Assembly: GCF_013248905.1 (NCBI RefSeq)
Contig: NZ_JABRVS010000001.1
Span: 682,001 to 746,000, forward strand
From: Shewanella sp. VB17
Lineage (GTDB): Bacteria; Pseudomonadota; Gammaproteobacteria; Enterobacterales; Shewanellaceae
DNA length: 64,000 bases
Direction: 5' to 3'
Shown here: positions 52,722 through 61,398 of the stretch, piece by piece
Layout of the letters: each line of letters starts with the position of its first letter
Position numbering within the stretch: position 1 is the first letter of the stretch
Program-made: the position numbers and the translations under genes
Notes under the pieces: generated by a model
Seen by the model: only the letters and a program-made list of their open reading frames with translations
Databases searched by the model: none
Told to the model about the DNA's origin: nothing

Positions 52722-53912
52722 TTAAATTTCACAAAATTCAGCCAGAAATGCTTCTTGGCTTGCCATTACATCTTCTTCCACGATGAGATCTTCTGCACCA
52801 AGCTCTGCGACTTCAGTCGTTGTGAAATATTCAAGAGAGGCAAAACCTTCCATCCCCAAGGTTATAGGCAATAAAATAGCGAACAAATTGCTAAGCAAGT
52901 TATTTTGTGAGGTTTCATAGTTGTGTCTAGGTTTAATTGCTTTTGACAGTTCTTGAGTGTACCAATGCCATACTGCCCTGTCTGTCATATCAACAAAGCA
53001 GTGATTTTGTGTTTGAGCCCCCTTGTGGCGAAAGTCTGTAGTGCAAGGTATATCAAACATGTAGCCTTGGCGATCGACAAGAGCAGTTGATAAACGAGCT
53101 AATCGATATTGTGTTTTTAAATAGCTTCGGTTGTGCTTATAAGGGTTAATAACCGTTTTAATAGATCCTTTGAGCACGGTCATTAAATATTCTTTATCAT
53201 TTGCAGATATACTGGCTAAATTGTAAGTTTGCTCCAAGAAACGAGTGACCACATCGATACGTATTCCATTTCGTTGCCATTTACTCTCAGGGATGTAGAG
53301 GCTTTTATCTCTGACGATTTGCACAGCTAAAGCAAATTTTGAGATGATGGTATGAATATTATTAGTAAATTTGGCGTTTTCTAAGGTGAAAATTTGCCAT
53401 GCTTTGTGGTAAATATCCGGATCTACCTGGGCTTTTACTACATTTGCACGTACAGCCAAAGGATCATTTTGATAAAAATGAGGCACGAGTGGATCGACCT
53501 CATAGGAAGGAAAATCAGGGTCTAATGAAATGAGCTCACCTGGGGAAAGTTCATCGAGTGTGAAATTCACCAATGGACGAGATTTCGTGTAGCCAGCTTC
53601 ACGAGTTAGCAACTTCAATGACACGTTACTACTTGCGTTAGAGTGATAATATTGAGCGAAGTCATCCCAAGCTTGATGCCAAGTGATGTCATTTAACACA
53701 TAGGTTAATTGATTATTGATATCAGAATAATCTGACTCAGGAGTCACTAAAAATAGTGCGTCTAAGGTTTGACTATTATAGACCTGTACATTATTCGTTT
53801 GCCTATCATGGTAATGCAAAGATTTAATAAAAGTGTCAGCCTGAATTGCTGTCGCTGTAGACGGCATGAGTCCTATGCTCGTTAGCATAATGGGTAAAAA
53901 CTTTATTTTCAT
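52722..53912 (-). CDS. Exported protein of unknown function, partner of the deaminase-like protein
   Basis: 396 residues from the ATG at 53912 (GGGA upstream; an ATG at 53945 would add 11 residues). The start MKIKFLPIMLTSIGL, then MPSTATA, is a signal peptide. The mature protein is largely helical, with two cysteines (IPCTTDF, NHCFVDM) that could pair and a hydrophobic stretch near residue 340 (LLSNLFAILLPITLGMEGFA) that may insert in a membrane. A final Cys lies near the end (AEFCEI). No family is recognised. It is immediately upstream of and cotranscribed with the deaminase-like gene, so the two probably act together. Confidence 0.55.
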   Translation of the reverse strand: MKIKFLPIMLTSIGLMPSTATAIQADTFIKSLHYHDRQTNNVQVYNSQTLDALFLVTPESDYSDINNQLTYVLNDITWHQAWDDFAQYYHSNASSNVSLKLLTREAGYTKSRPLVNFTLDELSPGELISLDPDFPSYEVDPLVPHFYQNDPLAVRANVVKAQVDPDIYHKAWQIFTLENAKFTNNIHTIISKFALAVQIVRDKSLYIPESKWQRNGIRIDVVTRFLEQTYNLASISANDKEYLMTVLKGSIKTVINPYKHNRSYLKTQYRLARLSTALVDRQGYMFDIPCTTDFRHKGAQTQNHCFVDMTDRAVWHWYTQELSKAIKPRHNYETSQNNLLSNLFAILLPITLGMEGFASLEYFTTTEVAELGAEDLIVEEDVMASQEAFLAEFCEI

Positions 53913-54220
53913 GATAATCCCAAAAAATGTTATAAACTTTTTCATCTTACTTTATGTGTAAGAATCACTTACTGAGTCTTGTGTTATTGCAATAGGTAGT
54001 GCTTTGTTTATTTTGTGTTTATTTGTGCCGGTAGTATGTGGTTTATGGGTTTATTTTTTTATATATTAGTTTTTGTTGTTGGTGATATTTCTACCTATTT
54101 ACCTTAAGATACACCATTGTGCATCTTGGTAAGCGACGGGTCATATATCAAACTTTGTTTTTGTGACAAGCATGTTTTTAATGAGATAAACTATAAATTG
54201 AATGATATTGAGGGTAAATA

Positions 54221-54697
54221 ATGATTAAACAAGGCGAGATGATTCCTAATGGTGCCATGTTAGGTGAGTTGACCAGTGAGGGAATGCTGACTCATTGCGT
54301 GACGGATTTATTTGCGGGTAAAAAAGTAGTGCTATTTGCGGTACCGGGTGCATTTACCCCGACTTGCTCAGAGTCGCACCTACCAGGATTTGTGGTCCTA
54401 GCGGATGAATTCAAGGCTAAAGGGGTTGATATTATTGCGTGCGTTTCAGTCAATGATGCCTTTGTTATGAAAGCATGGGGTGATAGTCAGAATGCATCTG
54501 AAATTATGATGCTAGCTGATGGAGATGCCAGTTTTACTCAGGCTATCGGTTTGCAAATGGATACAGCAGGCTTTGGTGGAATACGTTCGCAGCGCTATGC
54601 CATGGTATTAGAAAATGGCGTCATCTCTGAATTAAATGTTGAGGGGCCTAAGATGTTTGAGGTCAGTAAAGCCGAGGTTATGTTGGCTGCATTGTAA
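54221..54697 (+). CDS. Peroxiredoxin (Prx5 type)
   Basis: 158 residues. The peroxidatic cysteine lies in FAVPGAFTPTCSESHLPGF near residue 50, the Prx5/AhpC-TSA motif (PxxxTxxC). The C-terminus RSQRYAMVLENGVISELNVEGP is also typical. It reduces H2O2 and alkyl hydroperoxides, probably with glutathione or glutaredoxin. GAGG precedes the ATG. It stands alone and shares a bidirectional terminator with envZ. Confidence 0.93.
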   Translation: MIKQGEMIPNGAMLGELTSEGMLTHCVTDLFAGKKVVLFAVPGAFTPTCSESHLPGFVVLADEFKAKGVDIIACVSVNDAFVMKAWGDSQNASEIMMLADGDASFTQAIGLQMDTAGFGGIRSQRYAMVLENGVISELNVEGPKMFEVSKAEVMLAAL

Positions 54698-54701
54698 ATA
54701 T

Positions 54702-54726
54702 AAAAGAAGCCATTCAGGCTTCTTTT
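54702..54726. terminator. Bidirectional terminator between prx and envZ
   Basis: AAAAGAAGCC-ATTCA-GGCTTCTTTT is a perfect 10-bp stem with a 5-base loop. It has A and T tails on the two sides, so it serves the convergent peroxiredoxin and envZ genes. Confidence 0.85.
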
Positions 54727-54737
54727 GCTCCAATGCT

Positions 54738-56051
54738 TTAATCTAATGGTAGCCAAACTTGGGCATGTAAGCCACCTTCAGTCCTATTGGTCAGCTTTAT
54801 TTCTCCTTGATGGCGATCCACAATGCGTTTTATGATGGCAAGTCCTAGCCCAGATCCTACACTGCCCCTTGCAGCATCACCTTGTGTAAAAGGTTGAAAT
54901 AGTGTTTGAATGTTATCTTCAGGTATACCTGGGCCATCATCTTCGACACTAAATCCGACTCTATTACCGTCGAACTGAGAGCTTAATTTAACCCAACCTC
55001 CGCCATAACGAAAAGCATTCTCAAGTAAATTACTTAGAATACGTTTAACGGCAATGGCCTGCATTGGAATATCTGGACAGCTAATTAGCACGACTTCAAT
55101 TTTACTGTCACGATTAGATTCTGCCTGCACCACTTCATGGATAAGGTTATTGATCTGTTTTTGTTCGCGGATACTTTCTTGATCTTGACGTATATAGGCA
55201 ATAAATTGATTGATAATGGCATCCATATCCTTGATATCATGAATAATACCCTCTTTGAGATATTCATCTTCTGCCACCATCATTTCTGAAGCGAGTCTAA
55301 TCCTCGTTAACGGAGTGCGGAGATCATGAGATATACCAGCCATCAGTAAAGCTCTGTCTTGTTCGAGTTGCTTCATGCTATTGGACATTTGATTAAAGGC
55401 GTTGGTCACTTCGATTATTTCAGTTGAACCTTTCAAAGGCAGTGGCTGAGGATAGTCGCCCATTGACACGAGTATGGCCGCCTTTTGTAGCCGGCGTAAG
55501 GGTCTGTTTTGTTGCCGAGCAAACCACCATCCCCCAGCGACACTTAGCGTGCCAATCACAATTAAATAGAGGGTCAGTGGTGAAAGGTCATAGTCATTAA
55601 AGCTTGTTAAAGGCACTTTTATCCAGATAGAAGGAGCTTGTGGTGGTCTGATCCAGATCTCGAAGTCATCACCTTGGGTGATTCTGACCTCCGCTTTGCC
55701 ACCCAGCAACTCAGACATCTGCGAAGATAAAAAACCATAATGTGTGGTGTGTTCGATACCCGCTTTTCGCGCTTGTTGCTGATTATATATCTTCATACCA
55801 TCGTTATTAAGAACTTTGGCGTTGAGGGCCTCAACCATAGTTAGGTGTTCACGGCCGACATCAACCCCATCGACAAATAGGAGTTTTATTTGACGAGCGA
55901 TCAACTGATTTATCTGCTGATAAGTGGGTTGGATAAAGTAGGTGGCGACAGACAAATAAGAGACGATTTGGTTAATGAGCAATAAGCTACCAATGAGCAT
56001 GACAGTTTGGCTGAATGAGCTACGTGGGAGAAATTTTGTTAACCAGTTCAA
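54738..56051 (-). CDS. envZ: Osmolarity sensor histidine kinase EnvZ
   Basis: 437 residues. Two membrane helices (about 15-35 and 158-178) flank a periplasmic region. Then comes HAMP, the dimerisation/phosphoacceptor motif MAGISHDLRTPLTRIRLASEM (His near residue 241), N-box LLENAFRYGG, G1 DDGPGIPE and G2 GSGLGLAIIKRI. It phosphorylates the cognate OmpR encoded 40 bp upstream. Regulation of porins and motility by EnvZ/OmpR is established in enterobacteria and inferred here. Confidence 0.93.
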   Translation of the reverse strand: MNWLTKFLPRSSFSQTVMLIGSLLLINQIVSYLSVATYFIQPTYQQINQLIARQIKLLFVDGVDVGREHLTMVEALNAKVLNNDGMKIYNQQQARKAGIEHTTHYGFLSSQMSELLGGKAEVRITQGDDFEIWIRPPQAPSIWIKVPLTSFNDYDLSPLTLYLIVIGTLSVAGGWWFARQQNRPLRRLQKAAILVSMGDYPQPLPLKGSTEIIEVTNAFNQMSNSMKQLEQDRALLMAGISHDLRTPLTRIRLASEMMVAEDEYLKEGIIHDIKDMDAIINQFIAYIRQDQESIREQKQINNLIHEVVQAESNRDSKIEVVLISCPDIPMQAIAVKRILSNLLENAFRYGGGWVKLSSQFDGNRVGFSVEDDGPGIPEDNIQTLFQPFTQGDAARGSVGSGLGLAIIKRIVDRHQGEIKLTNRTEGGLHAQVWLPLD

Positions 56052-56090
56052 CTCAGGCTTACCTTATTAAGTAGATTCAGCTTAACGACC

Positions 56091-56813
56091 TTAACGAGCC
56101 GTTCCGTCAGGAACAAACACATAACCTAGACCCCACACAGTTTGAATGTATCTTGGGCTGGTGGCATCGTTTTCTATCAGGCGTCGCAGGCGTGATACTT
56201 GGACATCAATCGAGCGTTCGAGCGCAGAATAATCACGTCCACGAGCTAAGTTCATTAATTTATCACGAGAAAGAGGTTCTCTTGGGTGAGTAACTAACAC
56301 TTTTAATACGGCAAATTCACCACTGGTCAATGAGATAGCATCAGTGGCATTATTCATCTCGCGGGTTGCAAGGTTGAGGGTAAATTCACCAAAAAATATC
56401 TGTTCCTCTTGCTGAGCTGGAGCACCAGGGACCTGCGGAGTCTGACGTCGCATGACAGCGTTAATTCTGGCGAGCAGTTCCCGGGGATTAAATGGCTTTG
56501 GCAGATAATCATCGGCCCCGAGTTCTAGGCCAATAATCCGATCGACTTCGTCCCCCTTAGCGGTCAACATAACAATGGGGATCGGGTTGTTATTTTGCCG
56601 AAGTCGACGACAAATAGAGAGACCATCTTCACCGGGTAGCATCAAATCTAACACCAATAGGTGAAAGTTTTCTCGTTCAATAAGTCGATCCATTTGTTCT
56701 GCATTCGCTGCACTGCGAACTTGGTAACCTTGTTCCATAAGATAACGTTCTAATAGTGCCCTTAGTCTCATATCATCATCGACGACGAGTATTTTTGAGG
56801 TTTCCTGTCCCAT
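56091..56813 (-). CDS. ompR: Response regulator OmpR
   Basis: 240 residues from the ATG at 56813 (AAGGA upstream; an ATG at 56822 lies within the ribosome site). The receiver domain shows ILVVDDDMRLRALLERYL with acidic pocket, Asp in LLVLDLMLPGEDG and Lys in DYLPKPFNPRELLAR. The winged helix reads LTSGEFAVLKVLVTHPREPLSRDKLMNLARGRDYSALERSIDVQVSRLRR. It matches OmpR closely. It forms an operon with envZ. Confidence 0.95.
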   Translation of the reverse strand: MGQETSKILVVDDDMRLRALLERYLMEQGYQVRSAANAEQMDRLIERENFHLLVLDLMLPGEDGLSICRRLRQNNNPIPIVMLTAKGDEVDRIIGLELGADDYLPKPFNPRELLARINAVMRRQTPQVPGAPAQQEEQIFFGEFTLNLATREMNNATDAISLTSGEFAVLKVLVTHPREPLSRDKLMNLARGRDYSALERSIDVQVSRLRRLIENDATSPRYIQTVWGLGYVFVPDGTAR

Positions 56814-57286
56814 GTTTATCATCCTTATGAGTAGGGAACCGATGTTGATCGGTAGCCAACTTACTGATATTGAATATTAATAGGATAATATAGCCGTTTT
56901 TTGCTGCTGAAGACCAGCAGCTATTTTTTGCAGCATGGTACTTTATCCGCTTCTTATTCTGGGCTGATAAGTGTAAAGCTTATGAATTTAAAGGCTATTT
57001 TATTAATTTAGAGGCTGTGTTCATGAAGTTGTAAATAAATAAGATACCGAAATACCTGTACCCATGAAACACTTTAAACATCATTTAGATAGCGATGCTA
57101 TTCAATCATTGCACTCGCTCAATGTCGTTACAATGATTAAAATAAGCCATGGATTAATTAAAAGTAAGTGGTCAAGCTGTGAAATAGTCAAAAGCTAGGC
57201 TAACCTCTAATAAGCTGTTATTTTTCCAACGATAGATCATTGTTAACGTCTGTACTTATTTCACATCGCTTGTTTGATTTCATGGA
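56814..57286. other. Divergent regulatory region between ompR and the hybrid kinase
   Basis: About 470 bp without a gene. AT-rich sequence carrying the divergent promoters of ompR-envZ and the hybrid sensor kinase. No specific operator was recognised. Confidence 0.35.
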
Positions 57287-59668
57287 ATGAAAATGCATAA
57301 AAAGAGATTGCGATCTTTATGGGAACAGTTTTTAGGCTGTATAACTCGTACAGATATGGCAGAAAATGCAGAAGAGACCTTATTATCCTCTTCATTGAAG
57401 CAGCAAGCCGAAGCTGCTAAATTTGCCTTAGATCAACATTCACTTGTCTCTGTCACTGATCTTGAAGGTAATATTCTCTATGTGAACGATAAATTTGTAC
57501 AGATCAGTGGTTATCAAAGTAATGAGCTGATTGGTAAGAATCATAAGTTACTTAATTCAAATTATCAGCCGAAGGCGTATTGGCAAGCCATGTATCAAAC
57601 CGTATTAGCGGGTAAAGTGTGGCATGATGAAGTGCGAAACAGGTCGAAAAATGGTGAGTATTACTGGGTTGATACCACGATAGTGCCTAATTATGATAGC
57701 AAGCGACAAGTCTCTGGTTTTACTTCAATTCGTACTGACATTACTCAACAAAAAGACAATATAACCCAGCTTGCTATCGCCAAGGAGCAAGCCGAAGCTG
57801 CTAAATTTGCTTTGGATCAACACTCACTGGTATCCGTTACCGATCTAGCAGGGTATATCCTCTATGTTAACGATAAATTTGTACAAGTTAGTGGTTATCA
57901 AGCATTTGAACTAATAGGTAAAAAACATAATCTACTAAATTCGAATAATCAGCCAAAAAGCTATTGGCTCGCCATGTACCAAACGGTGTTAGCCGGAAAA
58001 GTGTGGCATGATGAAGTGCGTAACAGGGCGAAAGATGGCCAATATTACTGGGTTGATACCACGATAGTGCCTAATTACGATAGTAAGCGACAAGTTACAG
58101 GTTTTACTTCAATTCGTACCGATATCACCCAGAAAAAAGACAATATAGCGCACCTTGCGATAGCCAAATTACAGGCTGAAGTCGCTAATGTGTCTAAAAC
58201 TGAATTTCTTGCTAACATGAGCCACGAAATACGCACCCCAATGAATGGCGTTATTGGCATGACTAACTTATTGCTTGATAGCCAGCTCAGCCAAGAACAA
58301 CACAAGTTAGCGGGGACGATTAAGTCATCAGCAGTTTGCTTGTTAAGTATTATCAATGATATTTTAGATTTTTCAAAAGTCGAAGCGGGTAAGTTAGAGC
58401 TTGAAATCATCCCCTTTAATTTAGGGAAAATGATGGAAGATATCGCTTCGACCCTGATTTTTCAATCACACCGTAAAGAATTGCAATTAATTTGCCCCGC
58501 AACCCCTATCATTGAGCAATGGGTTAAAGGAGATCCAGGCCGGATAAGACAAATACTGACCAATTTAATTGGCAATGCGATTAAATTTACTCCCCAGGGT
58601 GAGGTTGCCGTTTATGTTCGGTTAGTAGAGCAAACAGCTGAACAAAAAGTGTTTCGTTTTGACATTCAAGATACCGGAATCGGCATTGACGAGTCTCAAC
58701 AAGCAGCATTGTTTGATAAATTTTCGCAAGCTGATAGCTCAACAACCAGAAAATATGGTGGTACAGGATTAGGCTTATCTATCTGTAAAAAACTGATTGA
58801 ACTCATGGGCGGTGAAATAGGGGTAAACAGTGTCATAGGAAAAGGGACGACTTTTTGGTTCACGATCCCCCTACTCAAAGCCGAAGCTGTAGGTGATGGT
58901 ATTATTTGCGATAGCAATATTAAAAATGAAAAAATATTAATTGTTGATGATAATGAAACTAATCGAGAGTTAATGCATCAACTGCATAAAATATGGGAGA
59001 TCCCACATACGTCAGTCGACAGTGCAGTAGCTGCTCTGGCTGAGTTAGAGCTCGCATCTCAGACCGACACGCCTTATACCATCGCGATTTTGGACATGCA
59101 CATGCCCGAAATTGATGGCCTAGAGTTGTACCATCAGATACAGCAAGTATCAAGATTATCGCAAACCAAGTTAATCATGGCCTCTTCACAAGCGCTGCGT
59201 GGTGATGCACTTAAAATGACACAAGTAGGATTTCAAGGTTATATCACCAAGCCTATTCAACAGTCTGAATTATTTAATATTTTATTAAGGGTGTCGGGTC
59301 TTGAGGACCCAAAATCATTCGTACCCCGTCACTCATCGAGCAAGTATGAGCAATTTAAAGCACATGTTTTAGTCGCTGAAGACAATACCACCAATCAATT
59401 AGTTATCGAAGGCTTGCTAGCTAAGCTTGGTATTATCGTTGACTTGGTCAGTGATGGTGAAGAGGTCATGACTGCTTTAAAAAATATTACCGATTATGAC
59501 TTGATCTTTATGGACTGCCAAATGCCCGTATTAGATGGTTATCAAACCACGGCCAAAATAAGATCAAATCAAGCAGGTGTTACTCGTCGCGATATTCCCA
59601 TCATTGCGATGACGGCTAACGCAATGGCCAGAGATAAACAAAAAATGCCTCGATTCCGGTATGGATGA
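57287..59668 (+). CDS. Hybrid sensor histidine kinase (PAS-PAS-HisKA-HATPase-REC-REC), frameshifted at its 3' end
   Basis: 793 residues, no membrane helix, so cytosolic. Two PAS domains (about 40-167 and 168-295) are near-identical tandem copies with a 384-bp period (each SLVSVTDL..G.ILYVNDKFVQ..GY). HisKA follows with H313 in NMSHEIRTPMNGVIG, the HATPase with LIGNAIKFTPQGE, DTGIGID and GGTGLGLSICKKL, REC1 with Asp603 (ILDMHMPEIDG), and REC2 with Asp743 (FMDCQMPVLDGY). Translation then leaves the family frame at an A6 run (59640-59645) and ends KMPRFRYG. With five A the frame would continue CLDSGMDDYLSKPI into the HPt domain, giving 950 residues. The kinase core is intact; the REC2 end is broken. 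Confidence 0.88.
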   Translation: MKMHKKRLRSLWEQFLGCITRTDMAENAEETLLSSSLKQQAEAAKFALDQHSLVSVTDLEGNILYVNDKFVQISGYQSNELIGKNHKLLNSNYQPKAYWQAMYQTVLAGKVWHDEVRNRSKNGEYYWVDTTIVPNYDSKRQVSGFTSIRTDITQQKDNITQLAIAKEQAEAAKFALDQHSLVSVTDLAGYILYVNDKFVQVSGYQAFELIGKKHNLLNSNNQPKSYWLAMYQTVLAGKVWHDEVRNRAKDGQYYWVDTTIVPNYDSKRQVTGFTSIRTDITQKKDNIAHLAIAKLQAEVANVSKTEFLANMSHEIRTPMNGVIGMTNLLLDSQLSQEQHKLAGTIKSSAVCLLSIINDILDFSKVEAGKLELEIIPFNLGKMMEDIASTLIFQSHRKELQLICPATPIIEQWVKGDPGRIRQILTNLIGNAIKFTPQGEVAVYVRLVEQTAEQKVFRFDIQDTGIGIDESQQAALFDKFSQADSSTTRKYGGTGLGLSICKKLIELMGGEIGVNSVIGKGTTFWFTIPLLKAEAVGDGIICDSNIKNEKILIVDDNETNRELMHQLHKIWEIPHTSVDSAVAALAELELASQTDTPYTIAILDMHMPEIDGLELYHQIQQVSRLSQTKLIMASSQALRGDALKMTQVGFQGYITKPIQQSELFNILLRVSGLEDPKSFVPRHSSSKYEQFKAHVLVAEDNTTNQLVIEGLLAKLGIIVDLVSDGEEVMTALKNITDYDLIFMDCQMPVLDGYQTTAKIRSNQAGVTRRDIPIIAMTANAMARDKQKMPRFRYG
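57404..58171 (+). repeat. Tandem duplication of a PAS domain, 384-bp period
   Basis: The sequence CAAGCCGAAGCTGCTAAATT begins at 57404 and again at 57788, and the following 384 bp are highly similar. Each copy encodes one PAS domain plus its PAC end (QRQVSGF/ QRQVTGFTSIRTDI). The length is a multiple of three, so the frame is kept. Confidence 0.85.
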
Positions 59669-60140
59669 TTATTTATCAAAGCCTATCGATTCAGATAAAG
59701 TGATCAATATGCTAAAAAAATGGCTACCTGATAATGATGAGGTGGCCACAGAATCCACTCATATCATGGATAAAAAAGTAGAAAATCAAGATAAGACTGA
59801 TAAAGCGCTGGTCATTTTTGATTATGAAGCGATGGCCAAAAGATTGATGAATGATCCTGTGTTAATAAAAGCTGTTGCAGAAAATTTTTGTCAAGATTTA
59901 GATGAACAAATGATTGATCTTAAAGCCAGTATTAAAAACAATGATGTGGACCAAGCTGCGGTTATTATGCATAAAGTTAAAGGAGCGTCAGCCAATGTCG
60001 GTGGTGAAACGCTAAGTGCGTTAGCCCTTGAAATGGAGTTAGCGGGCAAAGCAGGTAATATGGGAAATATAGAAGATAATTTAGATCAACTTGAACATCA
60101 CTTAAATAGCCTTAAAGTGGCTATGGCGCAAACACTGTAG
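59661..60140 (+). CDS. 3' part of the hybrid kinase: end of REC2 plus HPt domain
   Basis: 159 codons in the frame +1 to the upstream kinase part, beginning with an internal ATG (MDDYLSKPIDSDKV is the end of REC2, with its conserved Lys). A linker and a histidine phosphotransfer domain follow: VIMHKVKGASANVGGETLS with the phospho-accepting His at codon 895 of the reconstructed protein. No ribosome site precedes the ATG. It could be made only by restart, frameshifting or transcript slippage on the A6 run, so it should be read as a detached domain of the kinase. Confidence 0.7.
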   Translation: MDDYLSKPIDSDKVINMLKKWLPDNDEVATESTHIMDKKVENQDKTDKALVIFDYEAMAKRLMNDPVLIKAVAENFCQDLDEQMIDLKASIKNNDVDQAAVIMHKVKGASANVGGETLSALALEMELAGKAGNMGNIEDNLDQLEHHLNSLKVAMAQTL

Positions 60141-60238
60141 TCGACCATGCTACTTGATGTGAGCTTGTATCATGTAGTGGGTATCAATGGAGGGGGTTGG
60201 TCAAAATTAGGTCGGATCAGTGAGTGGATATAGCAGAT

Positions 60239-61129
60239 TTACTCGCGTGTATTATTGGCTTTGACAATGCGGTTCCTGCCTTGTTCTTTAGCAAGGTATA
60301 AAGCGGCATCAGCGCGGGCAAGCAGTTGATCAAAACTTTCGTTCACTTGACATTCAGCTATGCCAAAACTTGCTGTGACGAAGATACCTTCAGGGATTAA
60401 GGCTTCAATTTTTAATCTAATCTGCTCGGTTTTATCTGCAGCATCTAAGATGCAGCAATTATCGAGTAATATCACAAATTCTTCGCCACCAAAACGAGCG
60501 GCAATATCTTCAGTGCGATTACTACTCGTTAATACCTGAGCAATGGCTTTAAGCACTGTGTCTCCAGATTGATGGCCAAAACGATCATTAACCTGTTTAA
60601 AATGGTCGATATCTAGCATGACTAATGATAACACTTCATCATTTCTAGCCGCTCTTGCCATTTTGTTTTTAGCGGTGTCGATAAGAAAATGGCGATTAAA
60701 TAATCCAGTCAGTTGGTCGTGTAAAGCAAGGCACCTGAGTGCATCACGTTGTTGCTTCAATTTCATATGTGCACCGACTCTTGCAAGGACGATTGCAGGA
60801 CGTATCGGCTTAGTGATGTAATCGACGGCACCTAATTGAAGCCCAAATTCTTCTTCATCATCACTGTCTCTTCCGGTGACAAAAATAATAGGGATATGCT
60901 GGGTAAGGGGATTATCTTTGAGATGACGGCAAACATCATAACCGTCCATGCCGGGCATAATCACATCAAGTAGGATCAAATCAGGTATAGGCTCTTGTAC
61001 GGCTAATTCAATGCAACGCTTGCCGTCCATGGCGACTTTTAAATGGTAACGGTTTTGTAAGCATGCGCCCAATACGGCAATATTAGTATTGGTATCATCA
61101 ACGATAAGAATCGTTTCTTGATCATCCAT
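60239..61129 (-). CDS. REC-GGDEF diguanylate cyclase
   Basis: 296 residues. The receiver domain has ETILIVDDTNTNIAVLG with the acidic pair, the phospho-Asp in LILLDVIMPGMDGYD and FVTGRD..., Lys in VDYITKPIRP. The GGDEF domain has FNRHFLID, LDIDHFKQVNDRFGHQSGDTVL and the active-site FGGEEFVILLD. An inhibitory RxxD site (RTED) lies five residues before the GGEEF. It should make cyclic di-GMP in response to phosphorylation. It is convergent with and 100 bp from the hybrid kinase, whose HPt could feed it; that link is inference. Confidence 0.92.
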   Translation of the reverse strand: MDDQETILIVDDTNTNIAVLGACLQNRYHLKVAMDGKRCIELAVQEPIPDLILLDVIMPGMDGYDVCRHLKDNPLTQHIPIIFVTGRDSDDEEEFGLQLGAVDYITKPIRPAIVLARVGAHMKLKQQRDALRCLALHDQLTGLFNRHFLIDTAKNKMARAARNDEVLSLVMLDIDHFKQVNDRFGHQSGDTVLKAIAQVLTSSNRTEDIAARFGGEEFVILLDNCCILDAADKTEQIRLKIEALIPEGIFVTASFGIAECQVNESFDQLLARADAALYLAKEQGRNRIVKANNTRE

Positions 61130-61398
61130 AAAGATAACTTACTCCAATGTTAATGATTTTTTATGCGAATAATTAAGGCTTAACTTACAGTATAGTGTTT
61201 TTAAAAAACTATACTGTTTAACTGACCATTAAGATTAGCAATGAAACTTCATGGTTCAAGTGGTATGTAAAATCTTGACTATTACTCGTGATTATTTTGA
61301 ACAAAGAAACAACGATTGGTATTACCATAAAAGATGACTATAATTTTTTCTAACTGACAGTAATTTAACATGATGACAATGCAACAGGATGCAGCTTA

